Below are positions 10,912 through 21,765 of a stretch of DNA of 64,000 bases, piece by piece. Made by a program: the position numbers and the translations under genes. The stretch lies in the NCBI RefSeq assembly GCF_001649575.2, contig NC_051447.1, positions 936,965 to 1,000,964 of the forward strand. The letters run 5' to 3'. The notes beneath the pieces were generated by a model. That model was not told where the DNA came from, did no database searches, and worked only from the letters and a program-made list of their open reading frames with translations. This DNA comes from Kryptolebias marmoratus. Lineage: Eukaryota; Chordata; Actinopteri; Cyprinodontiformes; Rivulidae. How positions within the stretch are numbered: position 1 is the first letter of the stretch; every line of letters begins with the position of its first letter.

Positions 10912-11257
10912 CTAAGCTTCGCTGGCCTCCTGCAGAGCCATGATGGCGGAGCTCTGGAAACACAGGTTGGTCTTGAAGTCCTGGGTGATCTTCCAGACCA
11001 GGCGCTGGGAGGGCAACTTCCAGATGAGGAGCTCGATGGACTTCTGGTAGTGGTGGATTTCCCTGAGAGCCACGGTACCGGGCCTATAGAGGTGAGGCTT
11101 CTTCACTCCACCAGTGGCTGGCGTGTTCCTGCGGGCAGCTTTGGTAGCGAGCTGCTTCCTGGGAGCTTTACCTCCAGTGGATTTACAGGCAGTCTGCTTG
11201 GTTCTGGCCATGACTGGACTTCAGGGTTCTTTGTGTTTAACACTGAAGAGTAAAAGA
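10912..11257 (-). pseudogene. histone H3 pseudogene, truncated after codon ~98
   Basis: The ATG lies at 11,209-11,211 on the minus strand. The frame reads [20 protein letters not shown] at the N-terminus and ends MALQEASEA before a stop at 10,912-10,914. Histone H3 is normally 136 codons, so the last ~37 are missing. The FQSSA and MALQ residues indicate a replication-dependent H3.1/3.2 type rather than H3.3. Many changes are Arg to Cys, His, Leu or Trp (for example [15 protein letters not shown]), as expected from CpG decay without selection. About 45 bases upstream look like 5' untranslated leader; I see no TATA box above it. H3 packages DNA in nucleosomes; this copy cannot. Confidence 0.9.
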
Positions 11258-12120
11258 TGTTAATCAACTGCTCCCGATTGTGGAAAAAAAAAGCCACCTT
11301 GTTGTTATGGTTACGCATCATAACAAAAAGTCCAAAAGCAAAAAGGTTTCAGTAAAAATGCTTCCAGCTGCACAGCATTCAATACCAGAGGAAATAATCA
11401 TCCAAAAAAGTGATTTACATGAAGAAAAAAAGAGGAACAAAATTTTCAAAAGCAATATCTCAGAATGAATGTAATAGAGCTACTCCAACATGCAGCCACC
11501 TTTAGCGGCACAATTCTAGAAGACCAGAAAATAACTGTACTTTAAGTAATTAGGTACTTTATATATTTGTCTACAATGGACATTTATCAAGAGCATTACC
11601 ATTCTTTGAGACTTTAAGTGTCAGTCTCAAACTCTTTTGTCTAACTTAAACTTTTTACAAATGTTATTTTGATTTAAAAGGTAAACAACAGCTCTTTCAT
11701 TCTCTCAGGCCCGTAGTCAATGAAATGGTCACTCCAATGACCACTTAGTTGTCTGTCACTTGTCTAGCATGCCCCCACTGCTGAAATTTGTCTGGTTCCT
11801 TGTCTTGGTTTGAGAAACTGAAAATGACTACATAAACATTAATGATAAAGAAACAGGTTAATTTACAGCACCATGTGTCCATATACTGAATTACACAACT
11901 GTATCTGCACTTTTTGAATTTTGTAAGAAAGGACAGGTTGTTATTGACACTAACAATGGCTGTGAATTGTGTTTTCTTTGCATACTTTTCAATACAATTA
12001 TGTTCCACTTGATTCTGGGTTACAAAAAGTGACACACTGAAGTAAACTGGCAGTTCTACATAATTACTCATTATTCTGAATCCTAAAATTTTACCTAAGG
12101 GTTACAGTGGTTTGTGGTAT
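11258..12120. other. unassigned AT-rich stretch
   Basis: No supported gene or recognised repeat. The 108-codon minus-strand frame at 11,745-12,071 has no identifiable domain. Confidence 0.5.
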
Positions 12121-12206
12121 GTACTGTTTTAACATAATTACTATATATATATATATATATATAGTAATTAACATAACTACTTATAGTAATTATGTTAAAA
12201 CAGTAC
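12121..12206. repeat. small perfect foldback around TA repeats
   Basis: Positions 12,121-12,145 and 12,182-12,206 are perfect 25-bp inverted copies beginning GTACTGTTTTAAC. They are separated by a TA tract and a third partial copy (TAGTAATTAACATAAC). A further TA tract follows to about 12,222. Confidence 0.9.
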
Positions 12207-12222
12207 ATATATATATATATAT

Positions 12223-12570
12223 GATATTTTTACAAAACATAAAAAATAAAGTTATTTAATGTCAAAGTGAAATCAGAATTTCTTGAGAATAACACCAATT
12301 AAAACAATATGTAATATAAAATAAGTGTCTGTATAAATATTCACCCCCTTTAAAGTAACTGTCCTGGTTGCTACTGCCATTTGATCTAAAAAAACAAAAC
12401 AACCCCCCCCCCCCACACACACACACACACACACACAAATAGCGATAACAGCTGATTTTATAGATATTGATGAAAGAATCGTGCAAACCCTTTGTCTTTA
12501 AGCAAAATATATCATAATCTATTGAATGGAACTCTTTGAGGAAATAATAATTACAATGTCTACAACTGAT
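12223..12570. other. unassigned AT-rich stretch
   Basis: Apart from the C/CA tract near 12.4 kb, nothing recognisable is present. Confidence 0.5.
12403..12438. repeat. C homopolymer plus CA microsatellite
   Basis: A run of about 12 C residues followed by about 12 CA units. Confidence 0.9.
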
Positions 12571-12740
12571 TACCTTTTAGAATCCAATTAAAGATGGTGG
12601 CCACAGTTAGCTGATATTACCTAACACAGACATTGCTAAATCTCTTCAAATTTTACAGATATTTTACAGATAAAAATCTGTTGTGGTAGTAGCTGAGAGT
12701 TATTCAGAATTACTGAGTTTACATTAATTTTTGACTTTGT
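12570..12740 (+). repeat. DR1 dispersed repeat, fragment
   Basis: Shares AAGATGGTGGCCACAGTTAG, then TTTTACAGATA and TGTGGTAGTAGCTGAGAGT, with the other DR1 copies in the window (13.5, 15.4, 16.5, 61.8 kb). The family is not classified. Complete copies end in a GACAGAC/CA-rich tail. Confidence 0.6.
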
Positions 12741-13500
12741 ATTTGAAAATAAAGCTAACATTCGAGTGCAAGCTGCCAAGAACATTACAGAACCTTTAAA
12801 AGATCTTAATTTGTCCATTTCACAGAAGAAAAGACTTTAAAATGACCTCTAGAAGCACAGCATTTTAATTATGTTCACTGCCAATGGACTGGTGGCTTTA
12901 CAACAATAAGGCTTCAAGGTTTAAAATCTCCATCTGCCTTTAATGCTCTAAGTGGTCATGTTTGGCTGTTTACATTTTAAACACTATTCTCAGATGATAA
13001 AAAACAACTGGAAATGTGAAGGTTTTTGTTGTGCTTAAAATCTTTTCAGCATATAAATCATATTTTAAAAAAAACACACATTTTCTTGTCCCCAAAATTT
13101 CATGAAGCCAAGGGCTATTTACATTCCATTTTCTTTCTTGTCATCTGACCACAGATGTCTATTTCATACTTGGTGGTATAACATATCACCAACTCCAGCT
13201 TTGCCTATCACTGATGCCAATGCTTGCATGCACACAGCTCAGAATGCACACCACCTTCCTTGGCTTCCCCTGGTAGATTATTAAAACTGCATCATCACCT
13301 CTCAGCAACTTTTGGCTGAACTGTGTTTCTGTAGAGGGAAGGCAACTTCCATTTCATCTCCCCCAGGGTACCAGCAAGGTTGCTTCTCCTGGCCAGCAAG
13401 ACATTAACCAGTTTGAGGGAAGTCAAAATGATATGTGGTATTTATTTCCTATGCTAGAATGGATTTGCCAGCTGACTTCTATGTCTTCTTTTTACAATGT
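12741..13500. other. unassigned stretch
   Basis: No supported gene. The 60-codon plus frame at 13,102 has no domain. Confidence 0.5.
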
Positions 13501-13790
13501 ATTTGGCCATGTCTACAGTGGGTGTGCGTTTGTCTGTAGTGTTAAAAAATGTCATGAATCACAGGACAGATTTTGATGAAACTCTCAGAAAGTAATCAAA
13601 GGATGTACATCTGCATGATTAATATTTGGAGTCAACCCAGTTCAAAATGGCTGCCACAAGTAATTACCTTAGAAAACACAAAAAAAGGTTTGTCAATTTT
13701 ACAGATAATGAGTTAAATTTTAGTGTGGTAGTAGTTAAGAATCACCTCTAACTTATGCTCTGACCACTAACTGACCACTTGGGTCCTGTT
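13500..13790 (+). repeat. DR1 dispersed repeat
   Basis: A near complete copy: a GTGTGCGTTTGTCTGT tail equivalent at 13,520, GATGTACATCTGCATGATTA, CAAAATGGCTGCCAC and TGTGGTAGTAGTTAAG. It is inverted relative to the copy at 16,440-16,775. The pair brackets the 13.9-15.4 kb palindrome. Confidence 0.65.
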
Positions 13791-13889
13791 TTTAAAACTT
13801 TACAATTAATTATTCAAGTCATCACTGCCTGTCTCTTGGGAAAGTATTTCATGAACCAATGGATGAATTTTAATTTAAAAATTTCAGAA

Positions 13890-15385
13890 AACAATCATCC
13901 ATGGCAATTTATATTAACTATACCTTATTTACCCTTATTTAATCATCATTAAATGGTTAATTAATTTTGAAAACATCATTGATTTAGGATGATTCATACT
14001 TAATAAGCTAAAACTTAACGTATTTCTTAATGCTTACCCAAAAAAGTTAAGTACTTCCAAAACCAACATACTCAGTGTTTATTCATGCTTAATAACTCAT
14101 GAATTAACTATTCTATATACTATGTGTATATGTATGATCATATAAATGTACTTTTACACCATGTATAAGACATGTATTAATGGTTTGAAAATGTTTGAAT
14201 TGACTATATACTTATCCTGCAGTGCATTAATAATTAAGGCAGTTGCTAGTAGTTAAGTCTTTTTGTGAAACCTGGAGTGAAGACTATTTATACTTTATTA
14301 AGTATTTGTTAATGTAGACAAAACCCTCAAGGGCCACAAGTTCCATTTCACCTGTGAAAATCAGACCAAAATCAATACAATCATGTTCCATTACTTTCAA
14401 CAATCAATGGGACACTTGACTGTGTTCTTGTCCTGGTTTTGCAACTATTGCTTGTGTGAGGAGAAAATTGTGTGCTAAATATGCTAAAGACCTGTCAAAA
14501 AGTTCTGTGGACTCCTGCTAGCAACAACAAATTCATAAAAAGTTTCTTAAAAAAAAAAAAGTCGAGGTTGAGTCTAGCTTTTGATTTCCTGCTTGTTGCA
14601 CTGCCCGCCATGTCTTCCTGTGTTTCCATCTCTTTACTGGCACCGGATTTGTTGTTGCTAGCTCGAGTCCACTGAACCTTTCGACTGGCCATAGCATATT
14701 TAACACACAATATTCTCCTCACACAGGCAACAGCTGCAAAAACACGACAACACCACAGTTGACTGTCCCGCCAATTGATGATGATGTCACAAAAGCAGCA
14801 CTGGCTTTTTTTTAGGAGAAGAAGAAGAATGTGGAAGAATGTCTTTGTCTTTGCTTAAAGAGGATTCAGAGGCAGAACAACTACTAAAATATTCAAATGA
14901 AAGGAATGGAACATGCAGGTGTTGATTTTGGTCTGATTTCCACAAGTGAAAAAGAACTTGTGGCCCTTCAGGGTTTTGTCTACAAAAAGACTTAACTACT
15001 AGCAACTGCCCTAATTAATAATGCACTGCAGGATAAGTATATAGTCAATTCAAACATTTTATAACCATTATTACGTGTCTAGCACATGGTGTGAAAGTGC
15101 ATTTAAATGACCATTTACATACATATATACACAGTAAATAGAATAGTTAATTCATGAGTTATTAAGCATGAAAAAACATTGAGTGTGTTGGTTTTAGAAG
15201 TACGTAGCCTTTATGGGTAAAGCCTTAATATATGTGTTGATTTATAGCTAAATAAAGGAGGAATTGTCCTTAATCAATGATGGTTTTCAAGGTTAATTGA
15301 CAATTTTTTAATGATTAAATAATGCTCAATAAGGTGTAGTTATTATAAAGTGCTACCTAATCATTTGATGTACATCTATAACTCT
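13890..15385. repeat. large imperfect palindrome (foldback)
   Basis: The left arm at about 13,890-14,535 and the right arm at about 14,644-15,385 are diverged inverted copies. Matching blocks include CTAGCAACAACAAAT (left, 14,518) against ATTTGTTGTTGCTAG (right, 14,647); AGTGCATTAATAATTAAGGC against CCTAATTAATAATGCAC; and TTCATGCTTAATAACTCATG against CATGAGTTATTAAGCATGAA. The ~108-bp centre (14,536-14,643) is not palindromic. No coding function is evident; the short frames at the centre are chance. The structure suggests a foldback transposon or an inverted duplication. Confidence 0.85.
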
Positions 15386-15535
15386 TTAGCTTTCTGAGTC
15401 AAACCAATTCGAGATGGCTGCCACAGCAAATCAACTGTAGCCAACACAAAAATGGCTATAAGTCAATCAGTGTTGCAAATATTGAGCTAAAACATCGATT
15501 CCCTTTACATAGTTCAAGGGGTAACACATCCTGTG
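15386..15535 (+). repeat. DR1 dispersed repeat, fragment
   Basis: Contains GAGATGGCTGCCACAG, AACACAAAAATGGCTATAAG and ATTGAGCTAAAA. Same orientation as the 13.5 kb copy. Confidence 0.55.
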
Positions 15536-16440
15536 AGCTCTCACAATTTTCCATAAGATTGTGTCTAACATCATTTTACAAAGTTTGAACAAAATGACTA
15601 TGACTCTCTTCCTTCTCATCGTAAGATGATTTTAGTCAAAAACTCTGGCTTGAAGGGCATCCCTTCAGCAACATAGACTCACCCAGTCTTTCAGCTCTGC
15701 CATCTGTCTGTCATGTCTCAGCAGTTTGTTTTAGTAAGTTATCAATATAAATACATAAATAAAACTGTAATGACTCGTATATTGTCATCATTCATACACT
15801 TCAGAATTACTGGCCTTTGTCATAGAGATAAGACAAGAAATACAAAAAGTGATTTCTTGAAACTTAAAGTAAAAAGTGGGAACATAAGCAAAGGCAAAAA
15901 AAAAACAAGATTTCTGTCAAAATTGCTTTTTTATTTAGTTGTAAAGGTAAATAGCCACAAAGAAAATAATATATTTTTTAGCAATTTAAAAGTGAACACA
16001 AAACTAATTAAAACACAACAACAAAAGACATTGGAAAAATATTACACATGACAGAGATGTGGACATAAGACTGATTACAGCTTTGGGCAGTTTATGTATA
16101 TACTGCAGAGGTGATTTCAATATTTATTAGTATTTTAAGACATGTTATTTTATTAAGTAAAACAAAGTGCTTTTATTCACAGCAAAGAGTGGAACTCCAA
16201 TGAATCACTTTCCAGTGAAGTTTCTGCAAACATTAAGTTTGAAGTAAGTAGGGCAATTATTGTTTTCTGCAAAATTATAAGAGATTTATTTGATTTTGAC
16301 ATGTCAAGATCATTATGGTGCCATAGTACTTGCAGTTTTAAAATTAATTCCCTAGCATTTATTGAATGAATGCATATTGCCAGCTGCTGTTCATGCCAGA
16401 GTTTTAGACAAAAAATATTTTATATTGAGAAATGACAAAA
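15536..16440. other. unassigned AT-rich stretch
   Basis: No supported gene. The 112-codon plus-strand frame at 15,713-16,051 is Lys/Asn-rich, as expected from AT-rich DNA, and has no recognisable domain. Confidence 0.5.
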
Positions 16441-16775
16441 TTGTAGCAATTTGGGCAAGCCTTGAAAATAATAGTATGCCAAATCTCATGCAATATCAGG
16501 ACATTGCCATTCTCAGAGTATATGTTAAGGATAACTCTCAGCTACCACCACACCAAATTTCAGCTCAATGTCTGTAAAACTGACTAAGTTATAGCCATCT
16601 TTGTGTTGACTAATTTGGATTAGCTGTTGAATTAGATTGATACCTAAGGTTAATCAGTTGTAGATGTACATCCAGTGATTACTTTTTGAATGTGTCCAGG
16701 GGTTTATAAGATAGTTTTGATAACAGTCACACGTGAGCACACACACACACACAGACATGAGCACACACATTACTG
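16440..16775 (-). repeat. DR1 dispersed repeat, inverted copy
   Basis: On plus: CTCTCAGCTACCACCACACC, CAGCTCAATGTCTGTAAAAC, TGTAGATGTACATCC and a terminal CA-rich tail with CACACACACAGACA at 16,738-16,758. It is the reverse-orientation counterpart of the 13.5 kb copy. Confidence 0.65.
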
Positions 16776-18010
16776 TCTGCTTTCACATTTCAAAGGCTGG
16801 CAGTAATTACTCCAAGTTATTTGAACTTTAGAGATTGTCCAAACTGTTCTGGTTTTAGTTTAATCAAATCTTTGCTTGGTTAAAGCACAGGTGTGTGTAA
16901 GCATGCATGTAACAACATGTGTAAGTGTGTACCCAGCCCCCATCCAGCAGTTGCACAGGAGTAATTTAGATTTAATCTTTTTAAAGACCTTTTAATGCTT
17001 TTTGTGTGTCACAAGTCCCTCAAGCAAAACGCAGATCTATTTTCAGCCAACATCAAATGATGAAGGGAGAACTTGCATTTCCAGATAATCTAATATTTTC
17101 CGCTTCTTCCATCTGTGTAGAGTACCAGCATGTTTGTCCTTGGCTGTGACTTTTCTTTGCTGCTTTTGTTGGATCTGACTTCAATATTCTTCACCTGGGG
17201 CTAAACAGTTTTAGGCATATAAATTTTTGACCCTGAAACTTCATGGAGAGTCAAAGTAAACAAGCTCGGACACTCTACTTTTTTACCCTCCTTGCTAAAT
17301 TACTGCAACAGGATAGCAGGTTAGGACAGCTCATTCACATTGTTTTTCTGTTTTCTTTTTTTTTCTCCTGTACATTTTTTGCAATCTAACTACTTCTGCA
17401 TATTTTATGTACTTTTAGCTCTTCATTTTCCAAGATGTTCAACTCATTCGAGAGATGGGTGTTTTGACATTTGGTTTATGTAAACTTTATACTTTTCAAA
17501 ATATTTAACTTTGTTTATGAATATTTTCCTATAGAAACACATCAAGCTCTCCATTTTCCCCCCAAAATACATAGTATTGAAAGCTGCTTCAGAAAAAAAA
17601 TGTCCTATTTTTATCTACTTATGGTAGCTACTTCTACTTTTTAGCAACACGTCTGCTACTTTTAGCTAGGCTCGCTTTATTGCCATTGCCAGTAAACAAG
17701 TTACAGGCTAGGAAATTGTTCTGGTGTACTGGTGCAAATAAAACAAATATTTTCAATATCTTGCTGATGATAGTTTCTGTTTGAATACGGACAGTTCTAC
17801 ATCCTCATAGGCAGCAATCTGTTGCAAGTTCCTCCTTCGGAGGTGCACATCAGCTGTATCAGTTGCCATGGTAAAGTTAGTGTGAGCCTAATAAATTGGC
17901 ATCATTAGATGAAGACCACATACCTGGTTGTCTTTCATACATTATTGGTTAATTTTGGTGTACTGATGTGGGGGTGAGTGATCAACTTATCATAACGATG
18001 TCCCCTCTTT
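16776..18010. other. unassigned stretch
   Basis: AT-rich, with a T run near 17,356-17,366. No gene or element is recognised. Confidence 0.5.
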
Positions 18011-18022
18011 GTCGTGCTGCTT

Positions 18023-18698
18023 TTAACTGCGCAATATCAGATCCGCCCTTCTATTCCTTGCAGCGTCCGTGAAGTCCTCGTTAATGAAAATCTTGGATCC
18101 CTTGAGTACCTTAGTCCGCTGCAGAATAGTTGATCTGTCCTTGTATCTTAGTAATTTGACAACAATGGGCCTGGGTCTGTCTCCTTTGGGTTTCCCGGTA
18201 CAGTGAGCTCTCTCTATCTCAACCTCATGTCGAAAATTTAGCTTTTCAGCCAAAATAGTCTTCACTTTTTCCTCCGTCTCAGCCCAAGCCTCATTTGATG
18301 ATTTCGTATATCCATCAATAACCAGATTGTTTCTTTTTGATTGTCCCTCTAGATACTTCATTTTATCAGTAATTGTCATCATGCCCTCACATACTTCAAA
18401 TATGTCCGATTGCAGCGTGTCACCTCGTTCCCTGTGGTTAGCGCTTTCTGCTTTGATGTCGTCGACATCTTTCTGCGTATATTGCAGGCTGGTTTTAATG
18501 TCCTGGAGTTCTCGTGTCATCACATCCATTCTGGTGTTAGTAGTGTCCATAATGATTTTAACAAAACCTTTAAAATTATCCTGTTGTTGTTGAAGTAACT
18601 CCATATACATTTCTTTTTGCTGGCTCAGTAGCTCTTTGACTTGAATGATACGTAGTCCTCATCTTGTCTCCTGTCAGTCTTGGATCCTTTTGGAGGCA
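18023..18698 (-). pseudogene. L1-like LINE ORF1 (RNA-binding protein)
   Basis: The minus strand starts at ATG 18,696-18,698 (MPPKGSKTDRRQDEDYV). A one-base frameshift just after that breaks the frame, which then runs open as 195 codons to 18,023. It shows a coiled-coil-like segment (TRELQDIKTSLQYTQKDVDD). An RRM-type core typical of L1 ORF1p follows: KRNNLVIDGY, then VEIERAHCTGK, RPRPIVVKLLRYKD and IFINEDFTDAARNRR. ORF1p forms trimers that coat LINE RNA. No ORF2 follows downstream, so this is an isolated ORF1 fragment. Other LINE clades also carry this type of ORF1, so L1 assignment is tentative. Confidence 0.7.
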
Positions 18699-18773
18699 TT
18701 ATTTCGCTTGATTTTACCGGTCGTTTCCTAAAGGCTCCTGCCCAGTAGTTGGAGGCCCAGCTGAGATGTAGAT

Positions 18774-18997
18774 CAAAGGTGTCAAACTTCATTCCTTGGG
18801 GCCCGCTTTCCTGTATGTTTTGGATGTGTTCTTGCTTTAAAACACCTGGTTTAAATGGATGACTTGTTGCCATGCTCCTAGAGAACTTGATGATTTGGCG
18901 AGGAGCTAATCAAACCATTTGAATCAGGTGTGTTGGAGCAGAAAAACTTAAAACCTCCAGGACAGCGGCCCTTGAGGTCTGGAGTTTGACACCCCTG
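18774..18997. mobile_element. hAT MITE (ends GGTGTCAAAC), 8-bp duplication
   Basis: The left end CAAAGGTGTCAAAC and the right end GTTTGACACCCCTG are inverted. The flanks are ATGTAGAT (18,766-18,773) and ATATAGAT (18,998-19,005), a 7/8 match typical of hAT. The 224-bp body has no coding capacity. A related MITE lies at 27,568-28,239. Confidence 0.85.
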
Positions 18998-19290
18998 ATA
19001 TAGATGCTCTCAATTGAAGAGAGGCTGCTGTGAGTGAACCTCGGAGCAGTGTTCATCACCTTCTGCATCTCCTTTGCAATGATTCTCAGGGTGTTTAGGG
19101 ACCATGCCAAATCTCTGAAAATGTTAACCTTATGATATTTGATGTTGTGGACTATTTCCACAGGTTCTCCAGCAATAAACAGGGAAGAATTGTTTCTCTC
19201 ACTGATATCCACAATGAGCTCCTTCTTCCTCTCTACATTAACACAGAGGTTATTTTCCTCACAACAGTCTACTGAATCATCTACCTCTTA
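18998..19290 (-). pseudogene. LB LINE, ORF2 C-terminal fragment
   Basis: On the minus strand a frame contains NNSSLFIAGEPVEIVHNIKY and DLAWSLNTLRI, then FTHSSLSSIESIY. These are blocks from the region after the RT palm in LB-type fish LINEs. The joining of the two blocks indicates an internal deletion. The hAT MITE interrupts its downstream side. Confidence 0.6.
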
Positions 19291-19329
19291 CCAGAACAAT
19301 GACTAGGTGACTAAGTCAGTTTTTACAGA

Positions 19330-19810
19330 CAGAAACATGGTTGCGCCATGGGATCCAATGTCATTCCTTATGTTGCCGGAGTATCCGAGAAACTCAGAAA
19401 GATTTTCTTCAAACACAATATCCCAGTACATTTCAAACCCAACAGGACTCTCAGACAGAGGCTGGTCCACCCTAAGGACAAAACACCCAAACACAAACTG
19501 AGCGGAGTGGCGTTCAGTGCAGTGAAGATTGTCCAGATCTCTATATTGGAGAGACCAAACAACCTCTCCACAGATGCATGGCTCAACACAGGAGAGCCAC
19601 CTCTTCTGGACAAGACTCAGCAGTTCACCTACGCCTCAAGGATAAGGGACACTCTTTTGAGGACCAAAATGTTCATATTTTGGACCAATGAAGTGTGTTT
19701 AACTACAAAAAAGAAGTCCAGTTGTTTTTGTTTTTTAACCTTTTTTGAATTTACTATGGCCTGGATGACTGAGAATCTACACCAGCATAACGACTACGTG
19801 AGTTATCTAA
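19330..19810 (+). pseudogene. Penelope-like element, GIY-YIG region and 3' flank
   Basis: The first frame reads SNVIPYVAGVSEKLRKIF and TLRQRLVHPKDKTPKHK. After a frameshift near 19,510 the next frame reads CSEDCPDLYIGETKQPLHR, then MAQHRRATSSGQDSAVHL and LKDKGHSFED. The LYIGETKQ block is the GIY-YIG-type endonuclease signature of Penelope-like retroelements, where it nicks target DNA for the upstream RT. The RT itself is absent, so this is 5'-truncated. The flank to 19,810 (GTCCAGTTG..., TGGCCTGGATGACTGAGAAT) recurs at 40.6-40.78 kb. Confidence 0.75.
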
Positions 19811-19829
19811 ATGAGTTATTGTAAAGTTT

Positions 19830-20590
19830 GACACTGTTGTGTCGGGTGGGTGGAGGAGACAAGCCCACGTGCGAAGGAACCATACTCCAGAGCGCCAGCG
19901 ACAAGCTGGGGCCAGAGAAGGCTCTCCGGTGGCAGGTCATGTTTGCCTCCTATACGGCTTGGTAGGGACAGACTGGAAGGGTTAAGACACATTTTCCGAG
20001 TCCAAATGCAACTTTTTTTAAGGTACCCTCTCTTTTTCTCTTTCGCTCCATTTTCTAAGTGTCTTAAAAAATCCATTCCTGATATCATTCCGAAGGGTGT
20101 TTTTGTCAGGTGCCCGCCCAATGAAAACACCCTTGCTTTCTTCATCCCAGGTGGATAATTTATACATCTCCAGACTTGCAGCGGCCCACAGACCGCAGCT
20201 GGCTACTTTTTTCCCCTGATTTCTTAATTTTTTCGATCACTCATTTCGGTGGTGAATAGCCTCAGTAGTCAAGTGTTGACTACTGAGGCTATTAACCATC
20301 ACTGGGGAGGTTTACCTGCCCGACGAAAACACCCTTGCTGATTTTTTTTCTTCATCCCAGGTGGATAATTTATACATCACGCATTTGGCAGTCTGATGTA
20401 ACAAAACACAAAAATTACCGGCTCGCGGCAGTGCACGTGTCGTGACTCTCACTCGCCTCTGCTGCTGGCTGCCAGGCAAGGCTAGGGCCAAATGTGGGAC
20501 TTTTGGCTGTCCTGCACAGGGTGATGCAGGACAAGGGTGACTAAATGCGGGACTGTCCCACCCAATGCGGGACGGTTGGCAAGTATGGAT
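19830..20590. repeat. unclassified GC-richer block with direct repeats and a perfect hairpin
   Basis: The segment GAAAACACCCTTGCT...TTCTTCATCCCAGGTGGATAATTTATACATC occurs at 20,123-20,167 and again at 20,325-20,378. Between the copies is a perfect 18-bp hairpin: AATAGCCTCAGTAGTCAA at 20,255-20,272, loop GTG, inverse at 20,276-20,293. The end near 20,540-20,585 (GGGACTGTCCCACCCAATGC) resembles a hAT-type terminus, but I could not pair it. Confidence 0.5.
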
Positions 20591-21765
20591 GAATGTATGG
20601 ATGTACTGATATAAAAGAAGTTGTGTAACAGTTGTACTGGAACTATTTCCTATGTTGTTTCTCCAGGCCAGTTGGGGGTGCAGGTTTGCAGTTTTCTTTA
20701 GTTGAAAGTAGAAAGAGGAAGAAATCCATCAGGAAGTTTTCTTTTTTTTTATATGGCAAGCAAAGCATGATGTTTTTTTTTCTCTAAATAAAAGGCCATC
20801 CACTCCTTTGTATCACTTTGAGTGGCAATATGAGTAAGATTTCTCAGTTGTGTAAGATTGTAAGACATAAAAGTTTAACAACTTTTGATATGCTTTATTT
20901 TTCAGTATTGTTAAACTTTGTTTGAGTTTATCTACAGACAATTCTAAGTTTAAATTAACCATTTAACCCACCTTATCCATATAGGTAATGTTTTTTTGGC
21001 CATATTATGTTTTGTATACTGAGTATTTTTCTGTTTTGTATCTTTTCAGTTTCACACTATTTACATTAAATCCTGTTGAAATACAACACCAGCCTGTTCC
21101 TTGAAGGAAGTCATACAAGGAAGAGTTTAGCTGACTGTGAACCTCAATATAGGACACTGGGTCACATTGCGTGGAACAGTACAATAGTATTTTCCTTTTT
21201 GCCCTGTTGATGCTGGTGTTTGGAACATTGTTGAGCTCTGATCTTAGATGTCCGTCTTTTCTGCTGATAGTTTTGCACTAGAATATTTTGTTTGCAACAT
21301 TTAATTAAATAAATTGTTGTGTGGTATGTGAACTGGTGGACTGAAGGTCATAAATATCTATAGATCATATACATATCTATAGTATAGATGGCAGACATAA
21401 GGTTAAAATAAAGAAAATACAAAAAACTATTCAAAACTTCCTGTTTGTATTGAATGAAACCGCCCTCATATAAAACAGACAAAAAAAAATCCCCCCCCTA
21501 AAAATGTCACTGTATAATTCACACACTGGCCAAGGTGGGTATGATGCAGGTAAAGGTGGGCAACAAAATAATGCGCATGAGCTACAATAATACAATGAGC
21601 AAAAAGTTTTCCAAGCCTTGCACACAAAATAAAAGCTGTAATTTTCAAAATGCGACTGCATGGCTCATTGGTTGTAAACACTGAGGATTCTCCTTTTTGA
21701 TAAATCCTATAGTTAGAGCTGGCTTGGAATTTCTTATCTATCCCTTAACTACGCTGCTAAGTGCT
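20591..21765. other. unassigned stretch
   Basis: AT-rich, no supported gene. Confidence 0.5.

Noticed and set aside
15713..16051. 112-codon Lys/Asn-rich frame
   Set aside because: Composition mirrors AT-rich DNA; no motif.
20123..20378. CRISPR-like direct repeats
   Set aside because: Only two diverged copies with a unique spacer containing a hairpin, in eukaryotic sequence. It is not an array.
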